A DNA stretch of 64,000 bases from contig CAMWXD010000001.1 in assembly GCA_947178105.1 (NCBI GenBank), positions 62,001 to 126,000 of the forward strand, given 5' to 3'. This stretch comes from an uncultured Eubacterium sp. Lineage in GTDB: Bacteria > Bacillota > Clostridia > Lachnospirales > Lachnospiraceae. The position numbers and the translations under genes were made by a program. Shown one piece after another: positions 1 through 9,317 of the stretch; positions within the stretch are counted from its first letter, which is position 1; every line of letters starts with the position of its first letter. The notes beneath the pieces were generated by a model. That model was not told the origin of the DNA. It worked only from the letters and a program-made list of their open reading frames with translations, and ran no database searches.

Positions 1-942
1 GCCGCATCGGCTCCCGCCCAGCGGAATATACAGGTAATCTTTCAGCCATGTGCTCAGGGAAATATGCCATCTGCGCCAAAATTCGCGTATGCTTTTGGAA
101 AAATACGGTGTACGGAAATTTTCCATCAAATGAAACCCCAATACCTTCGCAGCGCCTGCTGCGATCGTAGAATAGCTGGCAAAATCACAATAAATCTGGA
201 TGGAAAACGCCGCCGTCGCCAGCACAAGCTCTGTCAGCCCGCACTGCTGCCAGCCTCCGTAAACCGCATCCACAAAAATACTGAGCCTGTCCGCAATCAC
301 CAGTTTTTGAAAAAATCCCCACAGCATCATAATCAGGCCGCCCGCAATCCGTTCGTATTGCAGCAGCATTCCCGCGCCCATCTGCGGAACGCTGCGGATC
401 TGCTTCAACAGATTTTTGGAGCGCTCGATCGGCCCGGCGACCAACTGCGGAAAAAAGGAAACAAACAGCGCATAATACAGCAGATTTTTCTCCGGCTGGA
501 TATCTCCCCGGTACACATCGACCATATAGCCAAGCGCCTGAAACGTATAAAACGATATCCCGACAGGCAGCACAATTTCAAATGGCAAATGCACTGGCTG
601 AACGCCGATTTTTCCAAAAATAAAATTGATATTATCTAAAATGAAATCAAAGTATTTAAAAAAGATCAGAATGCAAAGATTTAAAAGAACCCCTGTGCCG
701 GCAATCCATTTCCGATACCGCATCCCTCTTGCCGTTTCTCTGCATTTTCCAATCAACAGCCCGCACACCCAGGTCACAACTGTGGAAAACGCAATCAAAA
801 ATGTGTGCTTTACGTTCCAGCACATATAAAAGTAATAACTTGCGGCAAGCAGCCATACGGCTTTTAATTTTTTTGGCAGGATAAAATATGCCAGCACCAC
901 AATAGGGAAAAAAAACAAAAATTCTAATGAATGAAACAGCAT
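1..942 (-). CDS. MBOAT-family membrane O-acyltransferase (AlgI/DltB-like), 3' end outside window
   Basis: The minus frame is open from an ATG at 942 to the window edge (314 codons, no stop), so the C-terminus is missing. The product starts [13 protein letters not shown] and is rich in hydrophobic segments. About residue 280 it carries [20 protein letters not shown], the signature of the AlgI/DltB/PatA branch of MBOAT enzymes, whose histidine lies in the membrane active site. Such proteins move acyl (usually acetyl) groups across the membrane onto cell-surface polysaccharides or teichoic acids; a partner acetyltransferase usually lies just downstream, here beyond the edge. The frame is also open upstream to another ATG at about 1024, but MLFHS is the usual family N-terminus. 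The acyl acceptor cannot be told. Confidence 0.9.
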   Translation of the reverse strand, partial: MLFHSLEFLFFFPIVVLAYFILPKKLKAVWLLAASYYFYMCWNVKHTFLIAFSTVVTWVCGLLIGKCRETARGMRYRKWIAGTGVLLNLCILIFFKYFDFILDNINFIFGKIGVQPVHLPFEIVLPVGISFYTFQALGYMVDVYRGDIQPEKNLLYYALFVSFFPQLVAGPIERSKNLLKQIRSVPQMGAGMLLQYERIAGGLIMMLWGFFQKLVIADRLSIFVDAVYGGWQQCGLTELVLATAAFSIQIYCDFASYSTIAAGAAKVLGFHLMENFRTPYFSKSIREFWRRWHISLSTWLKDYLYIPLGGSRCG

Positions 943-1073
943 GTCCTCGTTCTCGCTTTCTGCAAAATCTATCCATTGGAAAGCTTTCTCTAACCGTAAA
1001 AGTTTCAATGGCGTCATTATCATAATGCCGCGAGATTATAAATACATTAATAACAAATCCATGCTGTTTCTTT

Positions 1074-1352
1074 TTATGCCAAAGCTTCTAGTATATGAAT
1101 CAGCGCATTCGCACTGCTGCTATGAGAGCGTTTTAAGACCAGTCGGCTTCCCTCTGCCTTTGCAACCGCGCAGCGCACCATTTTGTGAGAAGCCGTCGAG
1201 GTAAATAAAATCATCAGATCCGGATTCCCAATTTTACGATCCAGATCCGTTTTCATTTTTGTAAAGACCTTCGCCTTATAGTGGTATTTTTTACAGATTT
1301 CCTTATACTGGGCTTCCATCCTTTCATGCCCTCCGATAATTACGACGCTCAA
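1074..1352 (-). CDS. DUF2325 family protein
   Basis: A 92-residue protein starting at a TTG codon preceded by a GGGGGA ribosome binding site six bases away. It opens SVVIIGGHERM and ends with a RSHSSSANAL-type segment, both typical of DUF2325, a small Rossmann-like clostridial family of unknown biochemical role. Conserved features visible are the glycine-rich first strand, a central DLMILFTSTASHKMV strand/helix and the late R-S-H-S-S-S motif. It stands alone, between the MBOAT gene and a divergent glycogen gene, behind a promoter that overlaps two operator-like repeats, which suggests regulated, possibly metal-dependent expression. Family assignment is fairly sure; function is unknown. Confidence 0.75.
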   Translation of the reverse strand: MSVVIIGGHERMEAQYKEICKKYHYKAKVFTKMKTDLDRKIGNPDLMILFTSTASHKMVRCAVAKAEGSRLVLKRSHSSSANALIHILEALA

Positions 1353-1373
1353 GAAAAATCCCCCTTTCTTTTA

Positions 1374-1503
1374 ATTAGTCCCTTCTAACCGTTATGTCTA
1401 AAAAAACAGCCTTCCGGCGTGTTTGAAAATCGGCGCTTTTATAGGTTGTAGATTAGTCCTATCTAACTTTTATTAGGATACCACATCTTTCATTTTCTGT
1501 CAA
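1374..1503 (-). promoter_or_regulatory. Promoter with two operator-like inverted repeats upstream of DUF2325
   Basis: On the minus strand TTGACA (1498-1503) and TATCCT (1475-1480) are separated by 17 bases. Immediately downstream lies GTTAG-N6-CTAAT (1452-1467), overlapping the expected start of transcription, and a second copy of the same GTTAG-N6-CTAAT pattern sits at 1374-1389, near the TTG start. The shared, imperfectly palindromic core (GTTAGa..GGACTAAT) looks like a repressor site. Resemblance to DtxR/IdeR-type metalloregulator half-sites (TTAG/CTAA) is only suggestive. Confidence 0.55.
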
Positions 1504-1523
1504 TCTGTTATTTCCGTTTTTTC

Positions 1524-1552
1524 TTTACAAACCCGCACCCCAATACTATAAT
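1524..1552 (+). promoter_or_regulatory. Promoter of the glycogen debranching enzyme gene
   Basis: TTTACA (1524-1529), a 17-base spacer and TATAAT (1547-1552) on the plus strand. The leader to the ATG at 1634 is about 75 bases and contains a 7-bp hairpin (1576-1582 with 1596-1602). Confidence 0.65.
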
Positions 1553-1633
1553 AAAAACAAACATAACATTGATTTTTCAGCAGGCGCCTCAGTTTTGCTG
1601 AATAAAAATTTTTAAATAAGCGAGGTATCAACT

Positions 1634-3724
1634 ATGAATCCAATTCCATTAAACAAAATCCATCTGGTCCCTTTTGATACAATCGCCGGCTACGAGGTTC
1701 GCCCGGGATTTTACGATATCAACGGCGCAACCGCAATCCCAGGCGGTGTAAACTTTACCGTCCACTCAAACCATGCGACTTCGTGCGAGCTTTTGCTCTT
1801 TCACAGGGAAGAAGACGTCCCTTATGCGGTTTTAAAGTTTCCGGACAGTTACCGGATCGGAAATGTCTTTTCGATGATCGTATTCAAGCTCAATATTGAA
1901 GAATTTGAGTATGCCTACCGCGTGGACGGCCCATACGAACCGGAAAACGGCCTGATTTTCAATCCGAAAAAATATCTGCTGGATCCTTATGCAAAATCTG
2001 TGACCGGGCAAAGCGTCTGGGGTACCAAAAAACATCAGAATGATTTTTATAAAGCGCGCGTCGTAAAAGACGACTTTGATTGGGGCACTTATGTCTTTCC
2101 GCGTCTGTCCATGGACGACCTGATTATCTATGAGCTGCATGTGCGCGGATTTTCTATGGCGGACGGCTCTCTCCACGCAAAGCCGGGCACTTTCGCGGCT
2201 CTGATGGAAAAAATCCCATACCTGAAAAAGCTTGGGATCACTGCGGTCGAGCTGATGCCGATTTTTGAATTTGACGAGACAGAATCGCTGCGATCTTATA
2301 ACGGGCATGACCTGGTCGATTACTGGGGCTATAATACGGTCAGCTTTTTTGCGCCAAACACAAGCTATTGCAGCGGCATTGAGTATAACCGCGAAGGCAC
2401 CGAATTAAAGCAGCTTGTAAAAAGCCTGCACGAAAACGGCATTGAAGTCATCCTGGACGTCGTATTCAACCATACGGCGGAAGGGAATGAACAGGGCAAC
2501 TTCTTTTCATTTAAAGGCTTTGACAACAATATTTATTACATGCTCAAGCCAAACGGTGAATATTTCAACTACAGCGGATGCGGAAATACATTAAACTGCA
2601 ACCACCCGATCGTCCAGCGTATGATCCTGGACTGCCTGCGCTACTGGGTTTTGACCTACCGTGTAGACGGATTCCGTTTCGATCTTGCCACGATCCTGGG
2701 CCGCAATGAGGACGGCTCCCCAATGCGCAAGCCTCCGCTGCTGCAAAGCCTTGCTTTTGACCCGATCCTGGGCGATACAAAACTAATCGCAGAAGCCTGG
2801 GATGCAGGCGGCTTGTACCAGGTCGGCAGCTTCCCTTCCTGGAACCGCTTTGCAGAATGGAACGGCCGTTACCGTGATGATGTGCGCAGTTTCCTCAAAG
2901 GCGACCCGAATACCGCAGCAACCGCAGCCCTGCGCATCATCGGCTCCATTGACTTATACGACCCAAAAACCCGCGGACACGAAGCATCGATCAATTTCCT
3001 GACGTGCCACGACGGATTTACACTAAACGACTTGTATAGTTATAACAAAAAACATAATGAAGCAAACGGATGGAACAACACGGACGGAAGCAACGATAAC
3101 TACAGTTGGAACTGCGGTACCGAAGGAAAGACCATGGACCATGAGATCTTGACGCTCCGCCGCAGGATGGTAAAAAATGCCTGTGCGGTATTAATGTGCA
3201 GCCGCGGGACTCCGATGTTCCTTGCCGGAGACGAATTTGGCAACAGCCAGCATGGAAATAACAACGCTTACTGCCAGGACAACATGATTTCTTGGCTGGA
3301 CTGGTCGCTTCCTGAAAAAAATAAAGACCTGTTTAATTTTTTCAGCTTTATGATCCGTTTCCGCAAACAGCATACAGTGATCCGAAAAAATATGCCTGTC
3401 AGCTCCGCAGGGTTCCCTACGGTCAGCCTGCATGAAGCAGAAGCCTGGAACGGAAATTACCAGTGGGATTCCCACGTAATCGGCGTTATGTATGCCGGAA
3501 AAGAAGAAGAGTCCGACCATGACGATATCGTATTTTTATCGATCAACACCTACTGGGAAAATGTGACGCAGCATCTGCCGCAGCTTCCCGCAAATATGCA
3601 GTGGACAACCGTTGTAGATACTTACCGGACACACAGCATCATCGAAATACCTGAAAAAGTAGAAAACAGCACTGTTTTGCTCAGGCCGCGAAGCGTACAG
3701 ATTTTTGTAGCAGCGCGTGTTTAA
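1634..3724 (+). CDS. glgX: Glycogen debranching enzyme (GH13 isoamylase type)
   Basis: A 696-residue protein that hydrolyses alpha-1,6 branch points of glycogen or its limit dextrins in the cytoplasm. An N-terminal CBM48-like beta domain (about residues 1-150) precedes the GH13 barrel. Visible active-site motifs are DVVFNHT near residue 275, GFRFD with the nucleophile Asp350, AEAWD with the acid/base Glu387, and CHDGFTL with Asp460. The length fits the GlgX/TreX group (about 650-720). It stands alone with its own promoter and a GAGG ribosome binding site. Glycogen phosphorylase lies 3 kb away on the opposite strand, so the two probably act together in glycogen breakdown but are not in one operon. 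Confidence 0.92.
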   Translation: MNPIPLNKIHLVPFDTIAGYEVRPGFYDINGATAIPGGVNFTVHSNHATSCELLLFHREEDVPYAVLKFPDSYRIGNVFSMIVFKLNIEEFEYAYRVDGPYEPENGLIFNPKKYLLDPYAKSVTGQSVWGTKKHQNDFYKARVVKDDFDWGTYVFPRLSMDDLIIYELHVRGFSMADGSLHAKPGTFAALMEKIPYLKKLGITAVELMPIFEFDETESLRSYNGHDLVDYWGYNTVSFFAPNTSYCSGIEYNREGTELKQLVKSLHENGIEVILDVVFNHTAEGNEQGNFFSFKGFDNNIYYMLKPNGEYFNYSGCGNTLNCNHPIVQRMILDCLRYWVLTYRVDGFRFDLATILGRNEDGSPMRKPPLLQSLAFDPILGDTKLIAEAWDAGGLYQVGSFPSWNRFAEWNGRYRDDVRSFLKGDPNTAATAALRIIGSIDLYDPKTRGHEASINFLTCHDGFTLNDLYSYNKKHNEANGWNNTDGSNDNYSWNCGTEGKTMDHEILTLRRRMVKNACAVLMCSRGTPMFLAGDEFGNSQHGNNNAYCQDNMISWLDWSLPEKNKDLFNFFSFMIRFRKQHTVIRKNMPVSSAGFPTVSLHEAEAWNGNYQWDSHVIGVMYAGKEEESDHDDIVFLSINTYWENVTQHLPQLPANMQWTTVVDTYRTHSIIEIPEKVENSTVLLRPRSVQIFVAARV

Positions 3725-3732
3725 AAACCAGA

Positions 3733-3763
3733 TAAAAAAAGCGGCAGTTCCTTTTCGCCGCTG
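3733..3763 (-). terminator. Rho-independent terminator after the methyltransferase gene
   Basis: On the minus strand the stem AGCGGC (3757-3762 with 3740-3745) is followed by a run of T (the A run at 3734-3740). A second 10-bp inverted repeat, 3773-3782 with 3801-3810, lies between it and the gene end and could end glgX transcription from the other side. Confidence 0.7.
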
Positions 3764-3813
3764 CAACGAACAGAAGCAGGAAGTCTTGGTATGGCGGGCT
3801 TTCCTGCTTCAAT

Positions 3814-4587
3814 TTAAGATACCTGCAAAATATCCACCGTATGTGCGCTCGCGCCAAGCAAATCCTGCCGTTCGCATACCGACATCTGATATTCCACAAA
3901 CAGCGCAAACGTCTCCTCATCCATTGCGTTCAGCGCCTGGCGCATATAATTTGCCGGCCCGTCCGGCGCGATGATCTGAACACGCGTCAGCCCGGCTTCT
4001 TTATTGATCCGTTCGATATCCTCCAGCCTGACATAATCATACAGGTCTTTTGGCTTGCTGACACAGTGAAACTCTTTCGTAAGCCGCCCGTCCTCCAAAC
4101 ACTGCCTGACATTTCCCTGCCGAAATCCATACATCAGGACGCCATATTCATTCATACAGTACGCAGCCAGAATATACCCTCCCGGCTTTGTCACCCGCGC
4201 CGCTTCCCGCAACGCCTGCACCTTGTCCTCCATTGTATACAAATGGTACATCGGCCCAAAAAGCAGCGCCATATCAAAAGAAGCGTCCGCAAACCGGGAA
4301 AGCTTTCGTGCATTTCCATGGTAGGCTTTGACGCTGCTGCCTTTAGACTTTAGTATACCCAGATTATATTTTACCAGCTCTACAGCCGTCACATCATATC
4401 CTTCATTGGCAAGCTGCACACTGTAACGTCCGGTACCCGCCCCGATATCAATAATGCTTGGATTTTTTATGCCTTCCAGATATTTGTGTATATATTTCAT
4501 CGAAATAATATATTCTACCTGCCCGTGCCTCCTGCCCAGGCGCTTTTCTTCGCAGAATTTATTATAATACTGTTCCAGTTCTGTCAT
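3814..4587 (-). CDS. Class I SAM-dependent methyltransferase, substrate unknown
   Basis: A 257-residue protein with a complete class I methyltransferase fold. Motif I is IIDIGAGTGRYS (about residues 40-51), an acidic residue binding the ribose follows in VTAVEL, and the post-II region reads FDMALLFGPMYHL. It resembles the UbiE/Methyltransf_11 type acting on small molecules and has no (N/D)PP(Y/F) motif of adenine or cytosine-N4 DNA methylases. It lies 48 bases behind the ATPase/ELK-motif pair on the same strand with no terminator visible between, so it might share their transcript, but its GC content is closer to the backbone genes. Family is clear; substrate unknown. Confidence 0.8.
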   Translation of the reverse strand: MTELEQYYNKFCEEKRLGRRHGQVEYIISMKYIHKYLEGIKNPSIIDIGAGTGRYSVQLANEGYDVTAVELVKYNLGILKSKGSSVKAYHGNARKLSRFADASFDMALLFGPMYHLYTMEDKVQALREAARVTKPGGYILAAYCMNEYGVLMYGFRQGNVRQCLEDGRLTKEFHCVSKPKDLYDYVRLEDIERINKEAGLTRVQIIAPDGPANYMRQALNAMDEETFALFVEYQMSVCERQDLLGASAHTVDILQVS

Positions 4588-4635
4588 TGCGTATTCACAA
4601 TTCCTTTCTTTTCCAATACTTTGTATACATGATTC

Positions 4636-5211
4636 CTATGTAAGTATCCTCCTGATCACTGGATTGGGAGGAAATTCATACTGTATCCTTACTACTTTAT
4701 TTTTAAATTTATAAATCTTTCCGCCCAGTGAACAATCTATTTTCAGAGAATCTCTTTTGTCTATTTTATCTCTGACTGCCTTATATTGTTCAAAATTTTT
4801 ATATTTTCCCTGTAAACTATATGCATCTGAAATCAGATACAATTTGATATCCTTGTACCTATATCTATCGTTTAAAAATATCTCTCCAAACCTATCTGTC
4901 AAAAAATCATCTATGGTATTTTGAAATTTTTCATGTATATCCTTTATGATAAGAAATTTAGGGTTTTTTACATTTTTTAATTCCAGTAAATATAAGAGGT
5001 AGGCATCACATTCGCAATCTACGGCTGCCAAAAAATCAATGGACTTCGGTACGGCTGACAGATGCAGTCCATTATAAAAATCATCCACTTTTATAACGGC
5101 ATATTTTTCTTCTGTTAAATTTTCATCTACCTCCACATGTATTCCATAATCTTCAATTTCATTACATAAGTATGGAACCAGTTTTTGGTTTGTTTTGATC
5201 TGGTGTATCAA
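4636..5211 (-). CDS. Small partner of the ATPase, possible PD-(D/E)XK-type nuclease
   Basis: A 191-residue protein I do not recognise as a named family. About residues 66-80 read CDAYLLYLLELKNV, that is Asp-x(8)-Glu-Leu-Lys, the spacing of a PD-(D/E)XK nuclease core (Asp then E-x-K on the next strand), followed by a basic helix-rich region. This is suggestive, not proof. The start ATG overlaps the ATPase stop codon (ATGA, 5208-5211), so the two proteins are translationally coupled and probably made in similar amounts. Codons are AT-rich, unlike the flanking glycogen and tRNA synthetase genes, which points to acquisition by transfer. An adaptor without nuclease activity is the alternative. Confidence 0.6.
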   Translation of the reverse strand: MIHQIKTNQKLVPYLCNEIEDYGIHVEVDENLTEEKYAVIKVDDFYNGLHLSAVPKSIDFLAAVDCECDAYLLYLLELKNVKNPKFLIIKDIHEKFQNTIDDFLTDRFGEIFLNDRYRYKDIKLYLISDAYSLQGKYKNFEQYKAVRDKIDKRDSLKIDCSLGGKIYKFKNKVVRIQYEFPPNPVIRRILT

Positions 5212-6578
5212 AATGTTTCCTCCATATACATATTTTGTATCATTTCTTCCCGCTCGTAATATAATTTTTCGCTCACATCCACAAAATTTTCATCACTGGC
5301 TCCCAGCTCATCGATCGGCAAAACTTTGGAAACGCTTCCTCCATCCAGGTCTTCAAGAATCATCGGCTGATAAGCATGATAATCTAATTTTTTAGACAAT
5401 ATAAGATTATTGAGCTTATTAAACACATAATTGCTGTGGGATGTAATGATCAATTTTACATTTGCTTTTACCAGCTCTGAAAACACTTCCACTAAAGCAA
5501 TTTGATTATAGGGATGTAGATGCGCCTCAGGCTCCTCAATAAATAAGATCGATGTTCCTCCCTCTTCCTTTTTGCTCTGTAAACCGATCATATATTTTAA
5601 AAATGCCACGATCGGAGAAATTTCCGAAACCATAGAGGAGACTTCTGACATTTCAAATTGCGCTTCCACTCGATCTGGCTGATACATAATCGCATTCCTG
5701 TTTCGATCAAATATTACTTTTCCTTTTAATATATCCTTTTCAATTTTAGAATAATACTCCGCATATTGTCCATTTTGTCTGGCTTTTATATTTGATAATG
5801 CGATAAAATAATCCGATATCGGTTCTGATATGCCAGGCAATTCAATTTTCCGGGTAATATACGCCCTGTTTTTTGACAATTCCGCTACAATTGGCCCAAA
5901 GGCATTCATTCCACTGTAAATGCCTGATCTGGATGCAGGTAAAAAATAGATATCGTTAAATTCCGCTCTGATCCATTGCTTCCATTCCACCAATCGCTCG
6001 CTGATATATTGTATGATTGCCTGCACCGCCTGGCCAATATGATCTGCGACATATATATAAAACACATTTTTCAAGTCTCTGGATTTATGAAATCCCGATT
6101 CCGTTTTTACTAATTGAATCGTCTTTACATTTATCTTTCCTATAATTCTTTCTTCCTTCAAATGAATATCAAATGAAAATTGATGAAAATTCACATGAAT
6201 CACCGGATCTTCCTCCAGCGTTATTTCGAAGTTGCCAAACGTATTTTGACAGGAATGAACAAATTCATGCAGAAAAAGCTGTGTAAACACCTGATAGAAC
6301 CTGTCGGAAATGATATTTGTAATCTCTGCCGAATCAGCTTGAGAGCCTAAAAAATCAGCAACCATCGTTTTCAACCCTTCTTCTAACACTTCAGTCTCTG
6401 CTCCAATCATAGTTGTGGAAGCCAATGCCTGATTTCTGAACGTTTTTAGCAGTAAATAAATAATCTGCATCGAATACGATTTGCCGATATTGTTATTTCC
6501 ATACGTAACGATAAAATCTTTATCCAAATCATAATGAAACCTTTTTATAGGCCCAAATCTCTCTATTTCAACTTTCAT
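5208..6578 (-). CDS. AAA_15/OLD-like (ABC-type) ATPase of a two-gene cassette
   Basis: A 456-residue ATPase of the SMC/ABC-like superfamily. Walker A is GNNNIGKS (residues 27-34); Walker B with the catalytic glutamate is LFIEEPEAHLHP (about 345-355); the H-loop is ITSHSN (His about 381). The long middle part (about 60-340) is unrelated to the head and includes FLPASRSGIYSG. ATPases of this class drive many phage-defence pairs (OLD/Gabija, PARIS, Septu types), each with its own effector. The chosen start (6578) has GAAGGAG in front; an in-frame ATG at 6614 exists upstream but would encode that ribosome binding site. It has its own promoter and is AT-rich. Whether it serves defence is inference. 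Confidence 0.8.
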   Translation of the reverse strand: MKVEIERFGPIKRFHYDLDKDFIVTYGNNNIGKSYSMQIIYLLLKTFRNQALASTTMIGAETEVLEEGLKTMVADFLGSQADSAEITNIISDRFYQVFTQLFLHEFVHSCQNTFGNFEITLEEDPVIHVNFHQFSFDIHLKEERIIGKINVKTIQLVKTESGFHKSRDLKNVFYIYVADHIGQAVQAIIQYISERLVEWKQWIRAEFNDIYFLPASRSGIYSGMNAFGPIVAELSKNRAYITRKIELPGISEPISDYFIALSNIKARQNGQYAEYYSKIEKDILKGKVIFDRNRNAIMYQPDRVEAQFEMSEVSSMVSEISPIVAFLKYMIGLQSKKEEGGTSILFIEEPEAHLHPYNQIALVEVFSELVKANVKLIITSHSNYVFNKLNNLILSKKLDYHAYQPMILEDLDGGSVSKVLPIDELGASDENFVDVSEKLYYEREEMIQNMYMEETF

Positions 6579-6635
6579 ATATTTTTCTTCTCCTTCAAAT
6601 ATCATATGCCTCACAGTGCATCATATAATATACCT

Positions 6636-6664
6636 ATCTTACTCTCCCGCCTTCTTTTTGTCAA
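6636..6664 (-). promoter_or_regulatory. Promoter of the ATPase/ELK-motif cassette
   Basis: Minus-strand TTGACA (6659-6664), 17-base spacer, TAAGAT (6636-6641), about 60 bases upstream of the ATPase start. Confidence 0.5.
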
Positions 6665-6716
6665 TTCCAAACCGAATTGCCTGCTCCTCTGCTTTTACAT
6701 TCCTGTTTTTACAAAA

Positions 6717-6758
6717 AGCCTTACCGACTTCCAGTTATTCCTGAAAATCAGTAAGGCT
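6717..6758. terminator. Bidirectional terminator between glgP and the ATPase cassette
   Basis: AGCCTTAC (6717-6724) pairs with GTAAGGCT (6751-6758). On the plus strand TCTTTTTATTT follows, on the minus strand TTTTTGT follows, so it can end glgP transcription and insulate the cassette. Confidence 0.75.
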
Positions 6759-6830
6759 TCTTTTTATTTCCAGATTCTTTCGCAATCCTGGTTCGTCTTT
6801 TTTTGCAGTTTCACACAGGATGCCGGCTTC

Positions 6831-9302
6831 TTACAGCTCCTCTTCTATCTCCACATGTACCTTGTGCAAATGCCAGATATCCTGCACATATTCTTCAATC
6901 GTCCGGTCAGAAGAGAACTTGCCGACATTCGCAACATTCAGGATCGCGCTCTTTGCCCACTGCCGCTCGTCCTTGTATGCGTGCATGACACGTTCCTGTG
7001 CCTGCGCGTAAGCGCGGAAGTCAGCCAATACAAAGTACGTATCTGCATACTGTGTGCAGTTTGTATTTAACAGTGAATTATACAGGTCACGGAACAGCTC
7101 TGTATCGTTTCGGGAATAAAATCCGTTAATCAACTGCATCAGCACCTGGCGGATCTCAGGGTCGTTATTGAAGATCTGCATTGGGTTGTAATCACGGCGG
7201 TGCTCATGCTCGATGACCTCATCGGAGCTCATGCCAAAGATAAATGCATTCTCCTCGCCCATTTCCTCAACCATCTCCACGTTAGCGCCATCCATTGTCC
7301 CTATTGTTAAGGCTCCATTTAACATAAACTTCATGTTGCCTGTACCAGATGCTTCTTTAGATGCAGTAGAGATCTGCTCGGAAACGTCTGCTGCTGCGAA
7401 GATCCACTCTGCATTGGATACACGGTAATCCTCAATAAATACAACTTTGATTTTATTATTAATGCTTCTATCGTTGTTTATAACGTCTGCCACGCTGTTA
7501 ATCAGCTTGATTGTAAGTTTGGCAATTTTGTACCCTGCGGCTGCTTTTGCACCAAAGATAAACGTACGCGGTACAAATTCCATCGAAGGATTTTCCTTGA
7601 TCTTGTTGTACAGATACATAACATGCAGGATATTCATTAACTGGCGCTTGTACTCATGCAGCCGCTTTACCTGTACGTCAAAGATCGAGCGCGGATTCAC
7701 TTCGATTCCGTTATGGTCATAGATATATTTTGCCAGGCGTCTCTTATTCTGGTATTTAATGTTCATAAATTCCTGCTGTGCCTTTTCATCGTCTGCGTAG
7801 ATGGCAAGCTTTTTCATATGCGACAGGTCTGTGATCCACTCGTTTCCGATATGGTCAGTAACCCAGTCGGCAAGCAGCGGATTGCCGTGGAGCAGGAACC
7901 TTCTTTGGGTAATGCCGTTTGTCTTATTGTTGAACTTCTCCGGGAACATCTCGTAGAAGTCTTTTAATTCCTGGTTTTTCAGGATCTCTGTATGCAGCTT
8001 TGCCACGCCGTTGACCGAATAGCCTGCTGCAATCGCAAGATTTGCCATTTTCACCTGGCCGTCATATACGATCGACATTTTCTGCACTTTGCTGTAGTCA
8101 TTCGGGAATTTCTGCTGTATAGCAAGTACAAACCTGCGGTTAATCTCCTCTACGATCTGGTAAATACGCGGCAGGAGCCTTGAGAAAATCTCAATCGGCC
8201 ATTTTTCCAGCGCTTCCGCCATAATCGTATGGTTTGTATATGCACAGGTCTTTGACGTAATCGCCCATGCATCATCCCAGCCCAGCCCTTCTTCATCCAT
8301 CAAAAGGCGCATCAGCTCTGCTACTGCCAGCGTCGGGTGCGTATCGTTCATCTGGATCACGACCTTATTCGGCAGCATACGGATATCTGGATGGTTTTTC
8401 TTAAACTTGGACAACGCCCTCTGCAAGGAAGCAGATACAAAGAAATACTGCTGTTTTAAGCGCAGTTCTTTTCCTGCGATATGGTCGTCACATGGATATA
8501 AGACGTCTGTCAGGTTTCTTGCCAGGTTTTCTTCTTCGACTGCCTTGCGGTAATCTCCTTTGCCGAATGCTTCCAGCTCGAAGTATTTCATCGGCTCCGC
8601 ATCCCAGATCATCAGCGTATTGACTACATTATTATTGTAGCCTACGATCGGCATATCATAAGGGATCGCCTTGACAGACTGATAGTTTTCATGAATAAAT
8701 CTGGTCTGTCCGTTCGGTGCATTTTCTGCACGCACATATCCGCCGAATTTTACCTCATAGCTGTATTCCGGCCTGCGCAGCTCGAATGGATAGCCGTCCT
8801 TTAGCCAGTTATCCGGCGTCTCGATCTGGAAGCCGTCTTTGATCGCCTGTTTAAACATCCCGTAACGATAGCGGATTCCGCAGCCATAAGCCGGATACCC
8901 CAATGTCGCGAGCGATTCCATAAAGCAGGCTGCAAGCCGTCCGAGGCCGCCGTTTCCAAGTGCCGGATCCGGCTCCTCATCCTCGATCACATTGATGTCC
9001 AGCCCGATTTCCTCCAATGCCTCCTTGACCTCGTTATATGCAGTCAGATTAATCAGGTTGTTGCCGAGCGCACGTCCCATTAAAAATTCCATCGACATAT
9101 AATAAACAATCTTTGGATCTTCCTTGTCGAACGTCTTTTGTGTTGCCAGCCATTCATCAATAACCACATCCTTGACCGTATTTGCCACAGCCTGATAGAT
9201 CTCCTGCTGGCTCGCCTCGTCCAACGTTTTCCGGTAAAGATTTTTTACATTATCCTTTACACTTTTGATAAACGTCTCTTTTTCAAACATTTTGCTCTTC
9301 AT
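6831..9302 (-). CDS. glgP: Glycogen/starch phosphorylase (GT35)
   Basis: An 823-residue enzyme that releases glucose-1-phosphate from the ends of glycogen chains with pyridoxal phosphate. The PLP motif EASGTGNMKF is present with the Schiff-base lysine at about 658. The N-terminal half carries GNGGLGRLAACF and NDTHPTLAV, and VKRLHEYKRQ precedes the PLP site. Full family length. The start has a strong AGGAGG six bases upstream. It follows ileS by only 15 bases, so both may be carried on one transcript that ends at the terminator at 6717-6758. Works with the debranching enzyme at 1634-3724. Confidence 0.95.
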   Translation of the reverse strand: MKSKMFEKETFIKSVKDNVKNLYRKTLDEASQQEIYQAVANTVKDVVIDEWLATQKTFDKEDPKIVYYMSMEFLMGRALGNNLINLTAYNEVKEALEEIGLDINVIEDEEPDPALGNGGLGRLAACFMESLATLGYPAYGCGIRYRYGMFKQAIKDGFQIETPDNWLKDGYPFELRRPEYSYEVKFGGYVRAENAPNGQTRFIHENYQSVKAIPYDMPIVGYNNNVVNTLMIWDAEPMKYFELEAFGKGDYRKAVEEENLARNLTDVLYPCDDHIAGKELRLKQQYFFVSASLQRALSKFKKNHPDIRMLPNKVVIQMNDTHPTLAVAELMRLLMDEEGLGWDDAWAITSKTCAYTNHTIMAEALEKWPIEIFSRLLPRIYQIVEEINRRFVLAIQQKFPNDYSKVQKMSIVYDGQVKMANLAIAAGYSVNGVAKLHTEILKNQELKDFYEMFPEKFNNKTNGITQRRFLLHGNPLLADWVTDHIGNEWITDLSHMKKLAIYADDEKAQQEFMNIKYQNKRRLAKYIYDHNGIEVNPRSIFDVQVKRLHEYKRQLMNILHVMYLYNKIKENPSMEFVPRTFIFGAKAAAGYKIAKLTIKLINSVADVINNDRSINNKIKVVFIEDYRVSNAEWIFAAADVSEQISTASKEASGTGNMKFMLNGALTIGTMDGANVEMVEEMGEENAFIFGMSSDEVIEHEHRRDYNPMQIFNNDPEIRQVLMQLINGFYSRNDTELFRDLYNSLLNTNCTQYADTYFVLADFRAYAQAQERVMHAYKDERQWAKSAILNVANVGKFSSDRTIEEYVQDIWHLHKVHVEIEEEL

Positions 9303-9317
9303 TGGTGTCCTCCTTTT

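Noticed and set aside
64-829. Plus-strand frames at the window start
   Set aside because: They lie opposite the MBOAT gene, whose minus frame has clear family motifs and runs off the edge.
3814-4587. The methyltransferase as a restriction-modification enzyme for the neighbouring ATPase pair
   Set aside because: It lacks the NPPY/DPPY motif and target-recognition domain of DNA methylases; motifs fit small-molecule methyltransferases.
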